A DNA stretch of 56,314 bases, taken from Alkalinema sp. CACIAM 70d. GTDB taxonomy: Bacteria > Cyanobacteriota > Cyanobacteriia > Leptolyngbyales > Leptolyngbyaceae. The stretch covers positions 1 through 56,314 of the forward strand of contig MUGG01000160.1 of the NCBI GenBank assembly GCA_002148405.1, written 5' to 3'. A program made the translations under genes and the position numbers. The notes under the pieces are model-generated. The model was not told the origin of the DNA and searched no databases. It saw only the letters and a list, made by a program, of their open reading frames with translations. Positions 32,571 through 41,184 of this stretch are shown one piece after another (the stretch's first letter is position 1; the number at the start of each line of letters is the position of its first letter).

Positions 32571-32685
32571 CTGTCCATTGACCGTCAAGTTCTCACTGAT
32601 TCAGCTTTTTACCCTGGGGGTTCTCCGGGATCAAAGCGTCATGGGATACTAACGAAGTCAAGCCTGTGAAGTTGTGGTTTAGGAT

Positions 32686-33777
32686 ATGCGATCGCTCAAA
32701 CTGTTGTTTGTCTCAACTCCCGTGGGCGCTTTGGGCTCAGGCTTGGGGGGCGGGGTAGAACTAACGCTGCGTAACTTAGCGATCGCCCTCCAGCAGCGGG
32801 GCCATTCCATCACCGTCGTCGCCCCGGAGGGTTCGCAGCTCGATAATTTTTCGCTGGTTGAAATTGTAGGAAGCTTGCAAACCACGGCCCAGAGTCAAGG
32901 TCGAGATGCACCCATTACCCTGCCCAGCAATTCGGTGCTTAGCAACCTGTGGAGCTATGTGCGGCAAGTACAAAATTGTTATGACATTATTGTCAACTTT
33001 GCCTACGATTGGTTGCCTTTTTACCTAACGCCCTTTTTTGAAACCCCGATCGCCCACTTGGTGAGCATGGGTTCGCTCTCGGAGGCCATGGATCAGGCCA
33101 TTGTGGATGTGGCAGATTCCTTCCCTAATACGATCGCGGTGCACAGCCATGCCCAGGCGCAAACGTTTAGCATGGGCTTTACCTACTTCAACCTGCAAAA
33201 CGGTATCGATCTGTCCCAATACGAGTTTTGCCCCAATCCTGACGAATTTTTGGCTTGGGTCGGGCGGATTGCGCCAGAAAAGGGACTGGAAGATGCCGTG
33301 CAAGCGGCTGCCAAAACTGGATTACCGTTGAAGATTTTTGGCGTGATTCAAGATCCGGCCTACTGGGCCCAGATCCAAGCCGATTATCCCCAGGCCGCTA
33401 TGGAATGGATGGGGTTTTTACCAACCCAAGCCTTGCAGCAAGCCCTAGGCCGTGCCCAAGCGCTTCTGATGACACCGAAGTGGGTGGAAGCCTTTGGTAA
33501 CGTGGCGATCGAAGCCTTGGCCTGTGGGGTTCCGGTCATTGCCTACCGTCGGGGCGGCCCTGCTGAAATTATTCAATCGGGCTACACCGGCTGGCTCGTG
33601 GAACCTGACTCCGTTGAGGGACTCGTGCAAGCCATCGCCAAAATCCCCCAAATTTCTCGCACCATTTGCCATCGGGAAGCGGAAATGACTTACTCCCTCG
33701 CTGCTTTGGGTGAGCGGGCTGAAACTTGGTTGGCCAGAATCTTACCCCATGAACTCGCCGAAGAATCAGCCGAGTAA
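32686..33777 (+). CDS. GT4-family glycosyltransferase
   Basis: 363 aa. N-terminal FVSTPVGALGSGLGGGVELT contains the Gly-rich donor-binding start of GT-B enzymes. The C-terminal domain has WVGRIAPEKGLEDAVQAAAK, the VEAFGNVAIEALACGVPVIA retaining-GT4 motif with its E-x7-E glutamates, and GGPAEIIQSGYTGWLV. Sugar-nucleotide-dependent transfer in the cytoplasm or at the inner membrane is expected. The N-terminus resembles cyanobacterial UDP-glucose:tetrahydrobiopterin glucosyltransferases as I remember them, so a pterin acceptor is possible, but this is not proven by the sequence. Confidence 0.85.
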   Translation: MRSLKLLFVSTPVGALGSGLGGGVELTLRNLAIALQQRGHSITVVAPEGSQLDNFSLVEIVGSLQTTAQSQGRDAPITLPSNSVLSNLWSYVRQVQNCYDIIVNFAYDWLPFYLTPFFETPIAHLVSMGSLSEAMDQAIVDVADSFPNTIAVHSHAQAQTFSMGFTYFNLQNGIDLSQYEFCPNPDEFLAWVGRIAPEKGLEDAVQAAAKTGLPLKIFGVIQDPAYWAQIQADYPQAAMEWMGFLPTQALQQALGRAQALLMTPKWVEAFGNVAIEALACGVPVIAYRRGGPAEIIQSGYTGWLVEPDSVEGLVQAIAKIPQISRTICHREAEMTYSLAALGERAETWLARILPHELAEESAE

Positions 33778-33856
33778 TCGTCGGCCAAATTATTTGTTCT
33801 CGCTGAATGAAATCAGAGACAATAAAGGCCAATGTCCTTGTTATGAGAGATTTTCA

Positions 33857-34783
33857 ATGCGTCCGTGCCGTTTTCCTCCTGCGCTCAAACCCGGTGATTT
33901 ACTTTGTGCGATCGCGCCTAGTGGTGCCTTGCGAGAACTCACGGCGTTCCAACAAGGCGTTGAACTTTGGCAGTCACGGGGTTACCAGGTAGAGATTATT
34001 CCAGGCTATGACGATCGCTGGGGCTACCTGGCAGGCACCGATGAAGCGCGTTGTCAGCAGTTGGCGACGGCCTTGGCTAACCCAGATTACCGGGCCATTC
34101 TCTGTGTGCGGGGCGGCTGGGGTGGGGCTCGGTTACTGGAAACTTGGCAGACGACGCGGGGCGATCTGACGCTGAGCGATCGCAATCTGAGCAATCCCAA
34201 GTGGCTGGTGGGCTTTTCCGACATCACCAGCTTGCTTTGGGCCTGGAGTCTGGAGGGCATTAGCGGCGTCCATGGGCCGTTGCTGACGACAATCGAACAG
34301 GAACCCGGATGGTCTTTGCTGCATTTGTTTGACTTGTTGGAAGGTCGATCGCTAGAACCGATCCACGGGAAGGGATGGGGCGGCGGCACTGCCTCTGGGT
34401 TACTGTTGCCAGCCAATCTGACCGTGGCAACGCATTTACTCAATACCGTCTATCAACCAGATTTGCAAGGCGTCATCCTAGCTCTAGAAGATGTGGGAGA
34501 AGCACCCTATCGCATCGATCGCATGTTGACACAGTGGCGCATGACAGGAGCTTTGCAGCGGGTGGCAGGTATCGCCTTGGGTCGGTTCAGCCTCTGTGAT
34601 GCACCCAGTCACATCCCCAGCTTTACGGTTGAAGAAGTGTTACGCGATCGCTTGGGGGATCTCGGCCTGCCGATCGTCGCAGACCTTCCCTTCGGCCATG
34701 AGGGCGTTAATGTCGCATTACCTGTGGGCGTTTCCGTGACGTTAGATGGAGATCGAGGGACTCTGGCATTCTCTGCGGCTTGA
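33857..34783 (+). CDS. ldcA: LD-carboxypeptidase family (S66) peptidase
   Basis: 308 aa from MRPCRFPPALKPGDLLCAIA; the frame extends 49 residues upstream into the end of the glycosyltransferase gene without similarity. Nucleophile Ser in LVGFSDITSLLWAW, after VRGGWGGARLLE. The Glu of the triad is in ALEDVGEAPYRIDRML and the His in FGHEGVN. S66 peptidases cleave the terminal D-alanine from tetrapeptides in cytoplasmic peptidoglycan recycling; MccF-like members instead hydrolyse acylated nucleotide antibiotics. Length and lack of signal peptide fit the cytoplasmic LdcA form. Confidence 0.92.
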   Translation: MRPCRFPPALKPGDLLCAIAPSGALRELTAFQQGVELWQSRGYQVEIIPGYDDRWGYLAGTDEARCQQLATALANPDYRAILCVRGGWGGARLLETWQTTRGDLTLSDRNLSNPKWLVGFSDITSLLWAWSLEGISGVHGPLLTTIEQEPGWSLLHLFDLLEGRSLEPIHGKGWGGGTASGLLLPANLTVATHLLNTVYQPDLQGVILALEDVGEAPYRIDRMLTQWRMTGALQRVAGIALGRFSLCDAPSHIPSFTVEEVLRDRLGDLGLPIVADLPFGHEGVNVALPVGVSVTLDGDRGTLAFSAA

Positions 34784-34945
34784 CAGGGTTACAAGGGATT
34801 ATCTGAGGGGTAGCTTGCCATTGCAAAACTTTGCCATTCACAAACAGAGAGCTATGTTACATTGACAGCACATTAGCGGACAGTGCCGTTTGTAAGCCAG
34901 TCCCTGTTTAATCAGTCCCTATTTTAGGTCTGTGGAGTGCGATCG

Positions 34946-35722
34946 ATGGAATCTTGCTTGCCGTTGCTTTGGCGAAATCTCAGGGGTCAGCCCAGGATTG
35001 CGGGGAAGCTGGGGATATACCGTGTTGTTTTAGGGATGGTGATTCTGGGAATGGGGTTGCCGGCTCAGGCGCAATCCATTCTCAACATGGTAGGAAACGA
35101 AACAACAGACGGGCCTCCGCCTCCACCGACGGTTTTTAATAGAGCTACTGAGAGTTCTACCCCCGCTAATACCCCCGCTAATAATTTGGGTGTGGTTACA
35201 GTGAATGGCACTGTTGCCCAGCCTAGGCTGACTGCCCAGGCTGTGGTTCCGGCCTACCGCGTTTTGGTCAATGACAGTACAGTCAGTCTCGATCGAGCCA
35301 AGCAAATTGAACCTCAAGCGTTTATCACCACGATCGGGAATCAACGCTGGATTCAAGTGGGCGCATTTAGTACGCAAAACGCCGCTTTTCAACGAGTCCA
35401 GCAGTTTGCGAATCAGGGCATTGCCACCCAAGTGGTGGGGGTAGATGCTCAGCGCTATTCCCCTGGTCAACCCCGGACTTCGAGAACCACCTTTCCCACA
35501 GGCTACTATGTGGTAGTTCCAGTCGAAGTAGATCAAATTAACGCTATAGCTCGACGGTTAGTGAATTTAGGCATTTCTGCACAGAACACCAATCTGCGGG
35601 AAAAACCGCTGGGCTTGCACTTTGCAATCGGGGTGTATGGCGATCGTCAAGCCGCTGAACAGTTGAGTGATTATCTGCGGAGCGAAGGGGAACTAGACGC
35701 TCGGGTCTTTTATCAACCTTAG
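34946..35722 (+). CDS. Exported SPOR-like domain protein
   Basis: 258 aa from ATG 34946 (a GTG three codons earlier is also open). Signal peptide: basic start, then VVLGMVILGMGLPAQAQ. A Pro/Thr/Asn-rich linker leads to two SPOR-like beta-alpha-beta halves: RWIQVGAFSTQNAAFQRVQQ, followed by GIATQVVG, and GLHFAIGVYGDRQAAEQLSD, followed by LDARVFYQP. SPOR domains bind denuded peptidoglycan glycan strands at division sites, so a periplasmic cell-wall role is likely. It has about 160 nt of its own upstream sequence and looks monocistronic. Confidence 0.8.
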   Translation: MESCLPLLWRNLRGQPRIAGKLGIYRVVLGMVILGMGLPAQAQSILNMVGNETTDGPPPPPTVFNRATESSTPANTPANNLGVVTVNGTVAQPRLTAQAVVPAYRVLVNDSTVSLDRAKQIEPQAFITTIGNQRWIQVGAFSTQNAAFQRVQQFANQGIATQVVGVDAQRYSPGQPRTSRTTFPTGYYVVVPVEVDQINAIARRLVNLGISAQNTNLREKPLGLHFAIGVYGDRQAAEQLSDYLRSEGELDARVFYQP

Positions 35723-35761
35723 CGAGAGGCAGAAGTTAAAGGCAGACGGTGACACTGTGCC

Positions 35762-36187
35762 CTAGAGGACTTGGCCAATCATCCATCCTGATGCCAGCCC
35801 CATCCAAGCGGTGATTGTCATGATCACGGTAGATATTCGTTCGCCATACCGAGCGGACTGAAGATCGATCCGTGCCAGGGCTTCACAGGCCAGCAGCATG
35901 AATACTGGCAGAAAGATCTTGAACCAGTTCAGTAAAATTGACGCCATGGCAGCTAGCCCTACCAAACTGGTAAAGGCTACGGCATCGGATTGAAAGCGGC
36001 CATTTAGAAAGCGGCCAATATTAGTCAGCGGATGGACAAAGAAAATCGCTAGGACAAAAGCCCAAATGGCCGCAATCCAAAAACTGGTGGATGGGTCTGC
36101 TGTTTCGGTTAAAAATTTGCCAAAGGCAGTGTAGGCTCCCAGCAGCAGAAAGATAGACCCCCAGGGAAATTGTTTGAATTGCACCAT
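35762..36187 (-). CDS. Four-helix membrane protein of unknown function
   Basis: 141 aa. Four hydrophobic segments: GSIFLLLGAYTAFGKFL, FWIAAIWAFVLAIFFV, FTSLVGLAAMASILLNWF and a C-terminal pair (IFLPVFMLLACEALARI; IMTITAWMGLASGWMIG). No motif recognised. It is convergent with the SPOR-like gene (39 nt between stops) and divergent from the cyclase-like gene. Confidence 0.75.
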   Translation of the reverse strand: MVQFKQFPWGSIFLLLGAYTAFGKFLTETADPSTSFWIAAIWAFVLAIFFVHPLTNIGRFLNGRFQSDAVAFTSLVGLAAMASILLNWFKIFLPVFMLLACEALARIDLQSARYGERISTVIMTITAWMGLASGWMIGQVL

Positions 36188-36287
36188 TGAAAAATACCCG
36201 TTGATCTGAATTGTGAATGGGCGGATTCATTGCATCTCTCCCCCCATGTTGGGAAAGAATCTTGGGAAAGGCGACAGTACTATTTTG

Positions 36288-36377
36288 GGTTATGGTACCG
36301 TCTTTGGCTGTGATACTGTCTTGAGCTGTGATACCGTCTTTGGCTATGGTACCGTCTTTGGCTATAGCATTGTTGCC
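36288..36377. repeat. 18-nt tandem repeat upstream of the cyclase-like gene
   Basis: Four and a half units of 18 nt: ggttatggtaccgtcttt, ggctgtgatactgtcttg, agctgtgataccgtcttt, ggctatggtaccgtcttt, and a diverged ggctatagcattgttgcc. It ends 11 nt before the predicted start codon and is in frame with the gene (PSLAMV-type hexapeptides). Confidence 0.85.
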
Positions 36378-36387
36378 TGGTTCTCCT

Positions 36388-38592
36388 ATGAAGTTACTCC
36401 GCTATCTCAGTATCAAATCTAAACTTATCGTAATACTGTTGATTGTAAGCGGATGTTCCATTGGGATCACGGCCTTCTTAGGATACCAAAGTGGCCGTGC
36501 CAATCTCACCGATCGCGTCTTCAACCAACTGACCAGCCTGCGCGCGTCCAAAGCCTATCAGATTGAATCCTACTTCAGAACCTTAAGAGCCCATACCCAA
36601 ACCCTCAGTGCTGATCTGACCGTCATTGAGGCATTACAGCAATTCGATCGGGCCTATCAGCAACTGGAGCAGGTTCCCATTTCTTCCAAAGTCCAGCAAG
36701 AGTTACGTCAATACTATAGTCAGAAATTTCTACCCCGCTTAGCGGAAACCGAGCAAGGAACCCCTGTTCTCTCCGCTTATCTACCACCCAACCCCGCTGC
36801 GCAATATTTACAACACCGCTACATTGCCACTAACTCCTATGCCGTCGGCCAAAAACACCGTTTGGATGCAGCCTCCGATGACAGTGAATACAGCCGCTTC
36901 CACGCCAAATATCATCCGATGTTTCGAGAAATCATTGAAAAATTTGGCTATTACGATCTGTTTTTAATTAACCCAGCGGGCAAAGTGGTCTATACCGTTT
37001 ACAAAGAAACTGATTTTGGGAGTGACTTAACCCAAGGGGCCTACAGCGAAAGTAATTTAGCGCGTTTGGTGGCAACGGTACGACAGGCCAAACAGAAAAA
37101 CTACGCCCACATTGTTGACTTTGCAGCCTACGCACCTTCCTACGGGGCTCCCGCCGCCTTTATCGCCGTCCCCATCTTCAAAACCACTCAACAAAACGGC
37201 GATCGAGGCACTAATGGTATTAATGATGGTGTTAATAACGGTAATCTAGAAACCGGTCAGTTATTTGCCGCAGAATTCCTAGGGGTCTTAGCGGTTCAAA
37301 TTCCGGTTAATGAAATCAACAGTGTGATGACAGGCAATCACAACTGGCAACAGGATGGCCTCGGCAAAACGGGAGAAACCTATTTAGTCGGGCCCGATCG
37401 ACTCATGCGATCGCAGTCTCGCTTTTTAGCAGAGGACAGTGCCAGCTATTTACAACTCCTCGAGAAGTTAGGGACTCCCCCTGCCTCGCTCAAACGCATT
37501 GCCGCCTATAAAAGTACCATTCTGGAACAAAAAGTTGATACCCAAGGCGTGAATGCTGCCCTCTATGGCAAACAGGGAACCGAAATCATTCACGACTATC
37601 GCGATATTGCCGTTCTGAGTTCCTATGCCCCATTGCGCATTGAAGGACTCAATTGGGTCATCCTATCAGAAATGGATTTAACAGAAGCCTATGCACCGAT
37701 TTCCTCCTTTGCCTATCAGGTGCTAATTTCTGCGACTTTATTAATGTTGCTGCTGACATTACTCGCCATGGGAATCGCTAATTGGTTCATACGTCCCATT
37801 CATCGCTTGATTAACTATGCAACAACGATCGAATCTGGGGAGATTGATGCAGTTGCGGAAATCAACTCGCAGGATGAGTTTGGTCATTTGGCGCAGTCGT
37901 TTAATGCGATGGTTCATAGTTTGCGCGTGCAGACAAATTTAGTGGCTCAAAAAAGTAAAGAAAATGAACAACTCCTACTCAGCCTCTTTCCCGATGCGAT
38001 CGCGCGGCGGCTTAAACAGGGAGAAAAAAATATTGCAGAACGCATTTCCAATGTTGTAGTTGTGTTCGCAGAATTAACCGGATTTGTGCAATTAACGGAA
38101 AACTTCACCACCCAAGAAAGCGTGACCTTATTAAACGAATTGGTCGAAGCCTTTGACAATGTTGGGAATCGCTATGGCATGGAAAAAATCAAAACCATGG
38201 GCTATAGCTATCTTTCAGTCTGTGGGCTGTCCACACCCTATTTAGACCATGATAAACGGGCCGTTGACTTTGCCATGGAAATGCTGACCATCCTACGACG
38301 ATCGCAGGCAGACCATGGACTGATGCTGAATGTTCGTATTGGGATTAATGCAGGAGATGTTGTAGCGGGGATTGTGGGTAAAAATCGCTTTATCTACGAT
38401 GTTTGGGGCGATACGATTAATATTGCTAGCAGTTTGAGATCGGCCTGTCCCGCTGGTGCAATGTTAGTCGCGCCTGAGATTTACGATCGTCTTAAAGACC
38501 TCTATGCCTTTGAACCCGCAGAACTGATTGAATTAACCTACGATCAACAATTGCTGGCTTGGCGACTGAAACATCCGGCAGCAGTGGGTTAA
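36388..38592 (+). CDS. Membrane receptor with HAMP and degenerate class III nucleotide cyclase domain
   Basis: 734 aa from MKLLRYLSIKSKLIV, the usual basic start before TM1 (10-32). A large extracytoplasmic Cache-type sensor spans about 33-440 (SYFRTLRAHTQTLSADLTVI, then YYDLFLINPAGKVVYTVYKE). TM2 (about 448-470), HAMP (IRPIHRLINYATTI) and a class III cyclase fold (about 545-725) follow. Key positions are altered: the first metal Asp is Glu (VFAELTGF), the second is Tyr (KTMGYSYLSV instead of KTxGDxY), and the transition-state Arg is Ser (GDTINIASSL). Catalysis is therefore doubtful; it may be a pseudo-cyclase signalling by contact. It is followed 23 nt later by an MscS channel with a CNB tail. 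Confidence 0.9.
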   Translation: MKLLRYLSIKSKLIVILLIVSGCSIGITAFLGYQSGRANLTDRVFNQLTSLRASKAYQIESYFRTLRAHTQTLSADLTVIEALQQFDRAYQQLEQVPISSKVQQELRQYYSQKFLPRLAETEQGTPVLSAYLPPNPAAQYLQHRYIATNSYAVGQKHRLDAASDDSEYSRFHAKYHPMFREIIEKFGYYDLFLINPAGKVVYTVYKETDFGSDLTQGAYSESNLARLVATVRQAKQKNYAHIVDFAAYAPSYGAPAAFIAVPIFKTTQQNGDRGTNGINDGVNNGNLETGQLFAAEFLGVLAVQIPVNEINSVMTGNHNWQQDGLGKTGETYLVGPDRLMRSQSRFLAEDSASYLQLLEKLGTPPASLKRIAAYKSTILEQKVDTQGVNAALYGKQGTEIIHDYRDIAVLSSYAPLRIEGLNWVILSEMDLTEAYAPISSFAYQVLISATLLMLLLTLLAMGIANWFIRPIHRLINYATTIESGEIDAVAEINSQDEFGHLAQSFNAMVHSLRVQTNLVAQKSKENEQLLLSLFPDAIARRLKQGEKNIAERISNVVVVFAELTGFVQLTENFTTQESVTLLNELVEAFDNVGNRYGMEKIKTMGYSYLSVCGLSTPYLDHDKRAVDFAMEMLTILRRSQADHGLMLNVRIGINAGDVVAGIVGKNRFIYDVWGDTINIASSLRSACPAGAMLVAPEIYDRLKDLYAFEPAELIELTYDQQLLAWRLKHPAAVG

Positions 38593-38615
38593 TCGAATAT
38601 CCGAGGAAAAAACTT

Positions 38616-40061
38616 ATGTCATTCGTTGCCAATTCCGTATTGCTATGGTCATTCGCATTGGTCATTGGTTTTCCTTGTTTAGTCGTGCTGTTAGGAGAAG
38701 TCATCCAACAACAATCCCGGCGGCGACCAGAATTTGCAAAAACCGTAGAAATTTTTCGCAATTTGATTTTGCCAATTTTGGCAGGATTGCTGTTTACAGA
38801 GAATGTTCTGCAATGGAACACCGACGATCGTGGTTTTAAGATTTTAGCAACGTTATTTTGGATTTCAATGTTACACGGCTCGTTGTCGTTACTGAATGCG
38901 CTGCTATTTGAAAAAGCGAGTGAAAACACTTGGCGATCGCGGGTTCCGAAGTTACTGATTGATTTGTCCCGCTTGGTGTTAATCTTTGTGGGTGCGGCCT
39001 TTGTGGCAGCGGTGGTGTGGAACGCTGATTTGGCAGGAGTAGCAACGGCCCTGGGGGTCAGTTCGATCGTTTTGGGCTTGGCCTTACAGGATACTTTAGG
39101 TAGCATTATGTCGGGGATTGCCCTGCTATTCGAGCGACCTTTTACCGTAGGGCACTGGCTGCGCGTCGGGGAAGTCGTGGGGCAGGTGTTGGATATGAAT
39201 TGGCGATCGGTACGGTTATTGACCCTAGAGGGACACATGATTGTGATTCCCCATCGGCTCATTAGCAACGAGGTCATCCGCAACTATAGCCAACCTCAAT
39301 TGCTCCATGCCGAACGGATACAAATTGGCTTTTCCTATAATGATCCGCCGAATAAAGTTCTGCAAGCCTTGGAAGAATTAGCAATCTCTACTCCTGGGAT
39401 CTTACAGCATCCTGCGCCCCAAGTCTTTACGCTCCAGTATGCAGACTCAGCCATCACCTACGAAATTAAGTTTTTCATTGCCAACTATAGTGAAGTGGAA
39501 ATCATTCGCAGTCAACTAATGACTCGTCTTTGGTACATTGCCCAACGCAATCAATTTTCCATTCCCTTTCCCATTCGTACACTGTATCATTTCCATGGCC
39601 CTACGACTGCAACTCAAACCCATCAGCAAAAACTTGCCGATCGGCTCCAAATGATCCCGCCGCACATTCCCCTAGAGCGGCAACCTGAGACTGCATTGGC
39701 AACGGGAATGCGATTGCAACATTTTGGCCGAGGGGAACGCATTATTGCTCAGGGACAATTGAGTGATCAGTTGTACATTATTGTTTCGGGCCAAGGTTGC
39801 ATGATTTACGCCGATGAGCAAGGGCAAGAACATGAGGTCATGGTGCTACATTCCGGTGATTTTTTTGGGGTGATGGCGTTGTTTTCCGGGGAGATGAGTC
39901 CGGTGACGATCGCGGCGTTGACGGACTTGGAGGTGATGGCGTTGGCGTTACCAGTGGTGAATCAGATGATCGATCGCCAACCCAGTTTTGCGCGGGAAAT
40001 TGCCCATGTTCAAGAGATTCGCCAACGAGCTTTGGAGAGCGTGCGTGGGCCACAGGAGTGA
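38616..40061 (+). CDS. MscS-type channel with C-terminal cyclic-nucleotide-binding-like domain
   Basis: 481 aa from ATG 38616, with GAGGAAAA upstream. About four hydrophobic helices (from 5-25 and 50-130) precede the pore helix (VATALGVSSIVLGLALQDTL) and the MscS beta domain (RPFTVGHWLRVGEVVGQVLD, then NEVIRNYS). The C-terminal 130 residues are a CNB fold (GERIIAQGQLSDQLYIIVSG). The phosphate-binding cassette reads FFGVMALFSGEMSPVTIAAL, lacking both the Glu and the Arg that hold the cyclic phosphate, so nucleotide binding is unlikely or atypical. Gating by tension or by the upstream pseudo-cyclase is conceivable (inference). Confidence 0.92.
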   Translation: MSFVANSVLLWSFALVIGFPCLVVLLGEVIQQQSRRRPEFAKTVEIFRNLILPILAGLLFTENVLQWNTDDRGFKILATLFWISMLHGSLSLLNALLFEKASENTWRSRVPKLLIDLSRLVLIFVGAAFVAAVVWNADLAGVATALGVSSIVLGLALQDTLGSIMSGIALLFERPFTVGHWLRVGEVVGQVLDMNWRSVRLLTLEGHMIVIPHRLISNEVIRNYSQPQLLHAERIQIGFSYNDPPNKVLQALEELAISTPGILQHPAPQVFTLQYADSAITYEIKFFIANYSEVEIIRSQLMTRLWYIAQRNQFSIPFPIRTLYHFHGPTTATQTHQQKLADRLQMIPPHIPLERQPETALATGMRLQHFGRGERIIAQGQLSDQLYIIVSGQGCMIYADEQGQEHEVMVLHSGDFFGVMALFSGEMSPVTIAALTDLEVMALALPVVNQMIDRQPSFAREIAHVQEIRQRALESVRGPQE

Positions 40062-40081
40062 ACATTACATCCCTCCAAGCT

Positions 40082-41098
40082 TCACCCGAACTGCCCCCAC
40101 CGGAGTAGTCCTGCGTGGATGAGAATTGCGATCGCTAGCCACAGTAAAAAAGTGACCCGATTGAGCCACAATGCTTGGTTGACCACTTCGGCGGTAATGG
40201 ATCGATCGGGATTGCCCAGCAACGGTTTATGTTTCACTTGGCCCTGGTAGGTGTTGCTGCCACCGAGTTGCACCCCCAGCACCGCTGCATAGACGCACTC
40301 ACTCCAGCCGGAATTGGGACTGGGATCCTGCCGCCCATCTCGCCAACACAGTTGCCAGACATGCCCCGGTTTTCCCGAAAGTAGCCCTAGGGTAACAACG
40401 GTCAGCCGACAGGGTAGCCAAATGAGGAGATCATCGGTCTTGGCACTGCACCAGCCTAGGTCGGTGTAGGGAGCGCGGAGATAACCCACCATGGAATCTA
40501 ATGTACTCGCAGCTTTGAAGCCTAGGCCGATCGGTGCGGCTCCGATCGGCGTGAATGAACCGACGATCGCCCAAAACAACGGAGCCATGACCCCATCGAC
40601 TCCATTTTCTGCAACGGTTTCTACAACGGCTCGGAGAATTTCAGATGCATCAAGATCTGCTGTATCACGACCTACGTAACGACTCAAGCGCGATCGGGCT
40701 TCTGATAACTTTCCCTGTAACAGTGGCCCTAATACATCCTGTGCCGCATCTCGCAAACTTTTTCCTGCAAAGCAACTGGCTAAGACAATCAGTTCTGCGA
40801 TCGTACCGACAATGGGATGGACAGCTTGCAATAGCCGAATCATGCCGTAACTGATGCCAGCACTGCCCATCACTAGAAGCACTGTTAGGCTAATCCCGGC
40901 AAATTTCAGCACGATCGGGGATTTCAGGTGAGCGAAGGCCCACTGACTATAGCGGGAAATGCACCAGCCCATGACCTGCACGGGATGTAGCCAATTCCAC
41001 GGATCACCCACTAGGTAATCGAGGAAGGCCGCACCCAGCAGAATGAGGCTGGCATGGTAGGAATCGGGCAGGGGAAGGGAAAAAGCAGTCACAGGCAT
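40082..41098 (-). CDS. cbiB: Adenosylcobinamide-phosphate synthase
   Basis: 338 aa from ATG 41098; TTG 41125 and GTG 41122 are open alternatives adding eight or nine residues. Polytopic membrane protein with the CbiB/CobD signature FLDYLVGDPWNWLHPVQVMG, GRDTADLDASEILRAVVETV (then AENGVDG), and SPNSGWSECVYAAVLGVQLG. It attaches aminopropanol phosphate to adenosylcobyric acid in cobalamin synthesis. No other cobalamin gene is in the window. It is convergent with the MscS gene with 20 nt between stops. Confidence 0.93.
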   Translation of the reverse strand: MPVTAFSLPLPDSYHASLILLGAAFLDYLVGDPWNWLHPVQVMGWCISRYSQWAFAHLKSPIVLKFAGISLTVLLVMGSAGISYGMIRLLQAVHPIVGTIAELIVLASCFAGKSLRDAAQDVLGPLLQGKLSEARSRLSRYVGRDTADLDASEILRAVVETVAENGVDGVMAPLFWAIVGSFTPIGAAPIGLGFKAASTLDSMVGYLRAPYTDLGWCSAKTDDLLIWLPCRLTVVTLGLLSGKPGHVWQLCWRDGRQDPSPNSGWSECVYAAVLGVQLGGSNTYQGQVKHKPLLGNPDRSITAEVVNQALWLNRVTFLLWLAIAILIHAGLLRWGQFG

Positions 41099-41184
41099 GA
41101 ATGCAACAAGGACAGTTTCCACCAATACCCCAAGATCCTAGGAAAATCAACTATGAATCGAGCAAGCATTGACCTAACGGAACA

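Noticed and set aside
38492..39283. 263-codon minus-strand frame across the cyclase/MscS junction
   Set aside because: Spans the ends of two strongly supported plus-strand genes and has no protein-like features.
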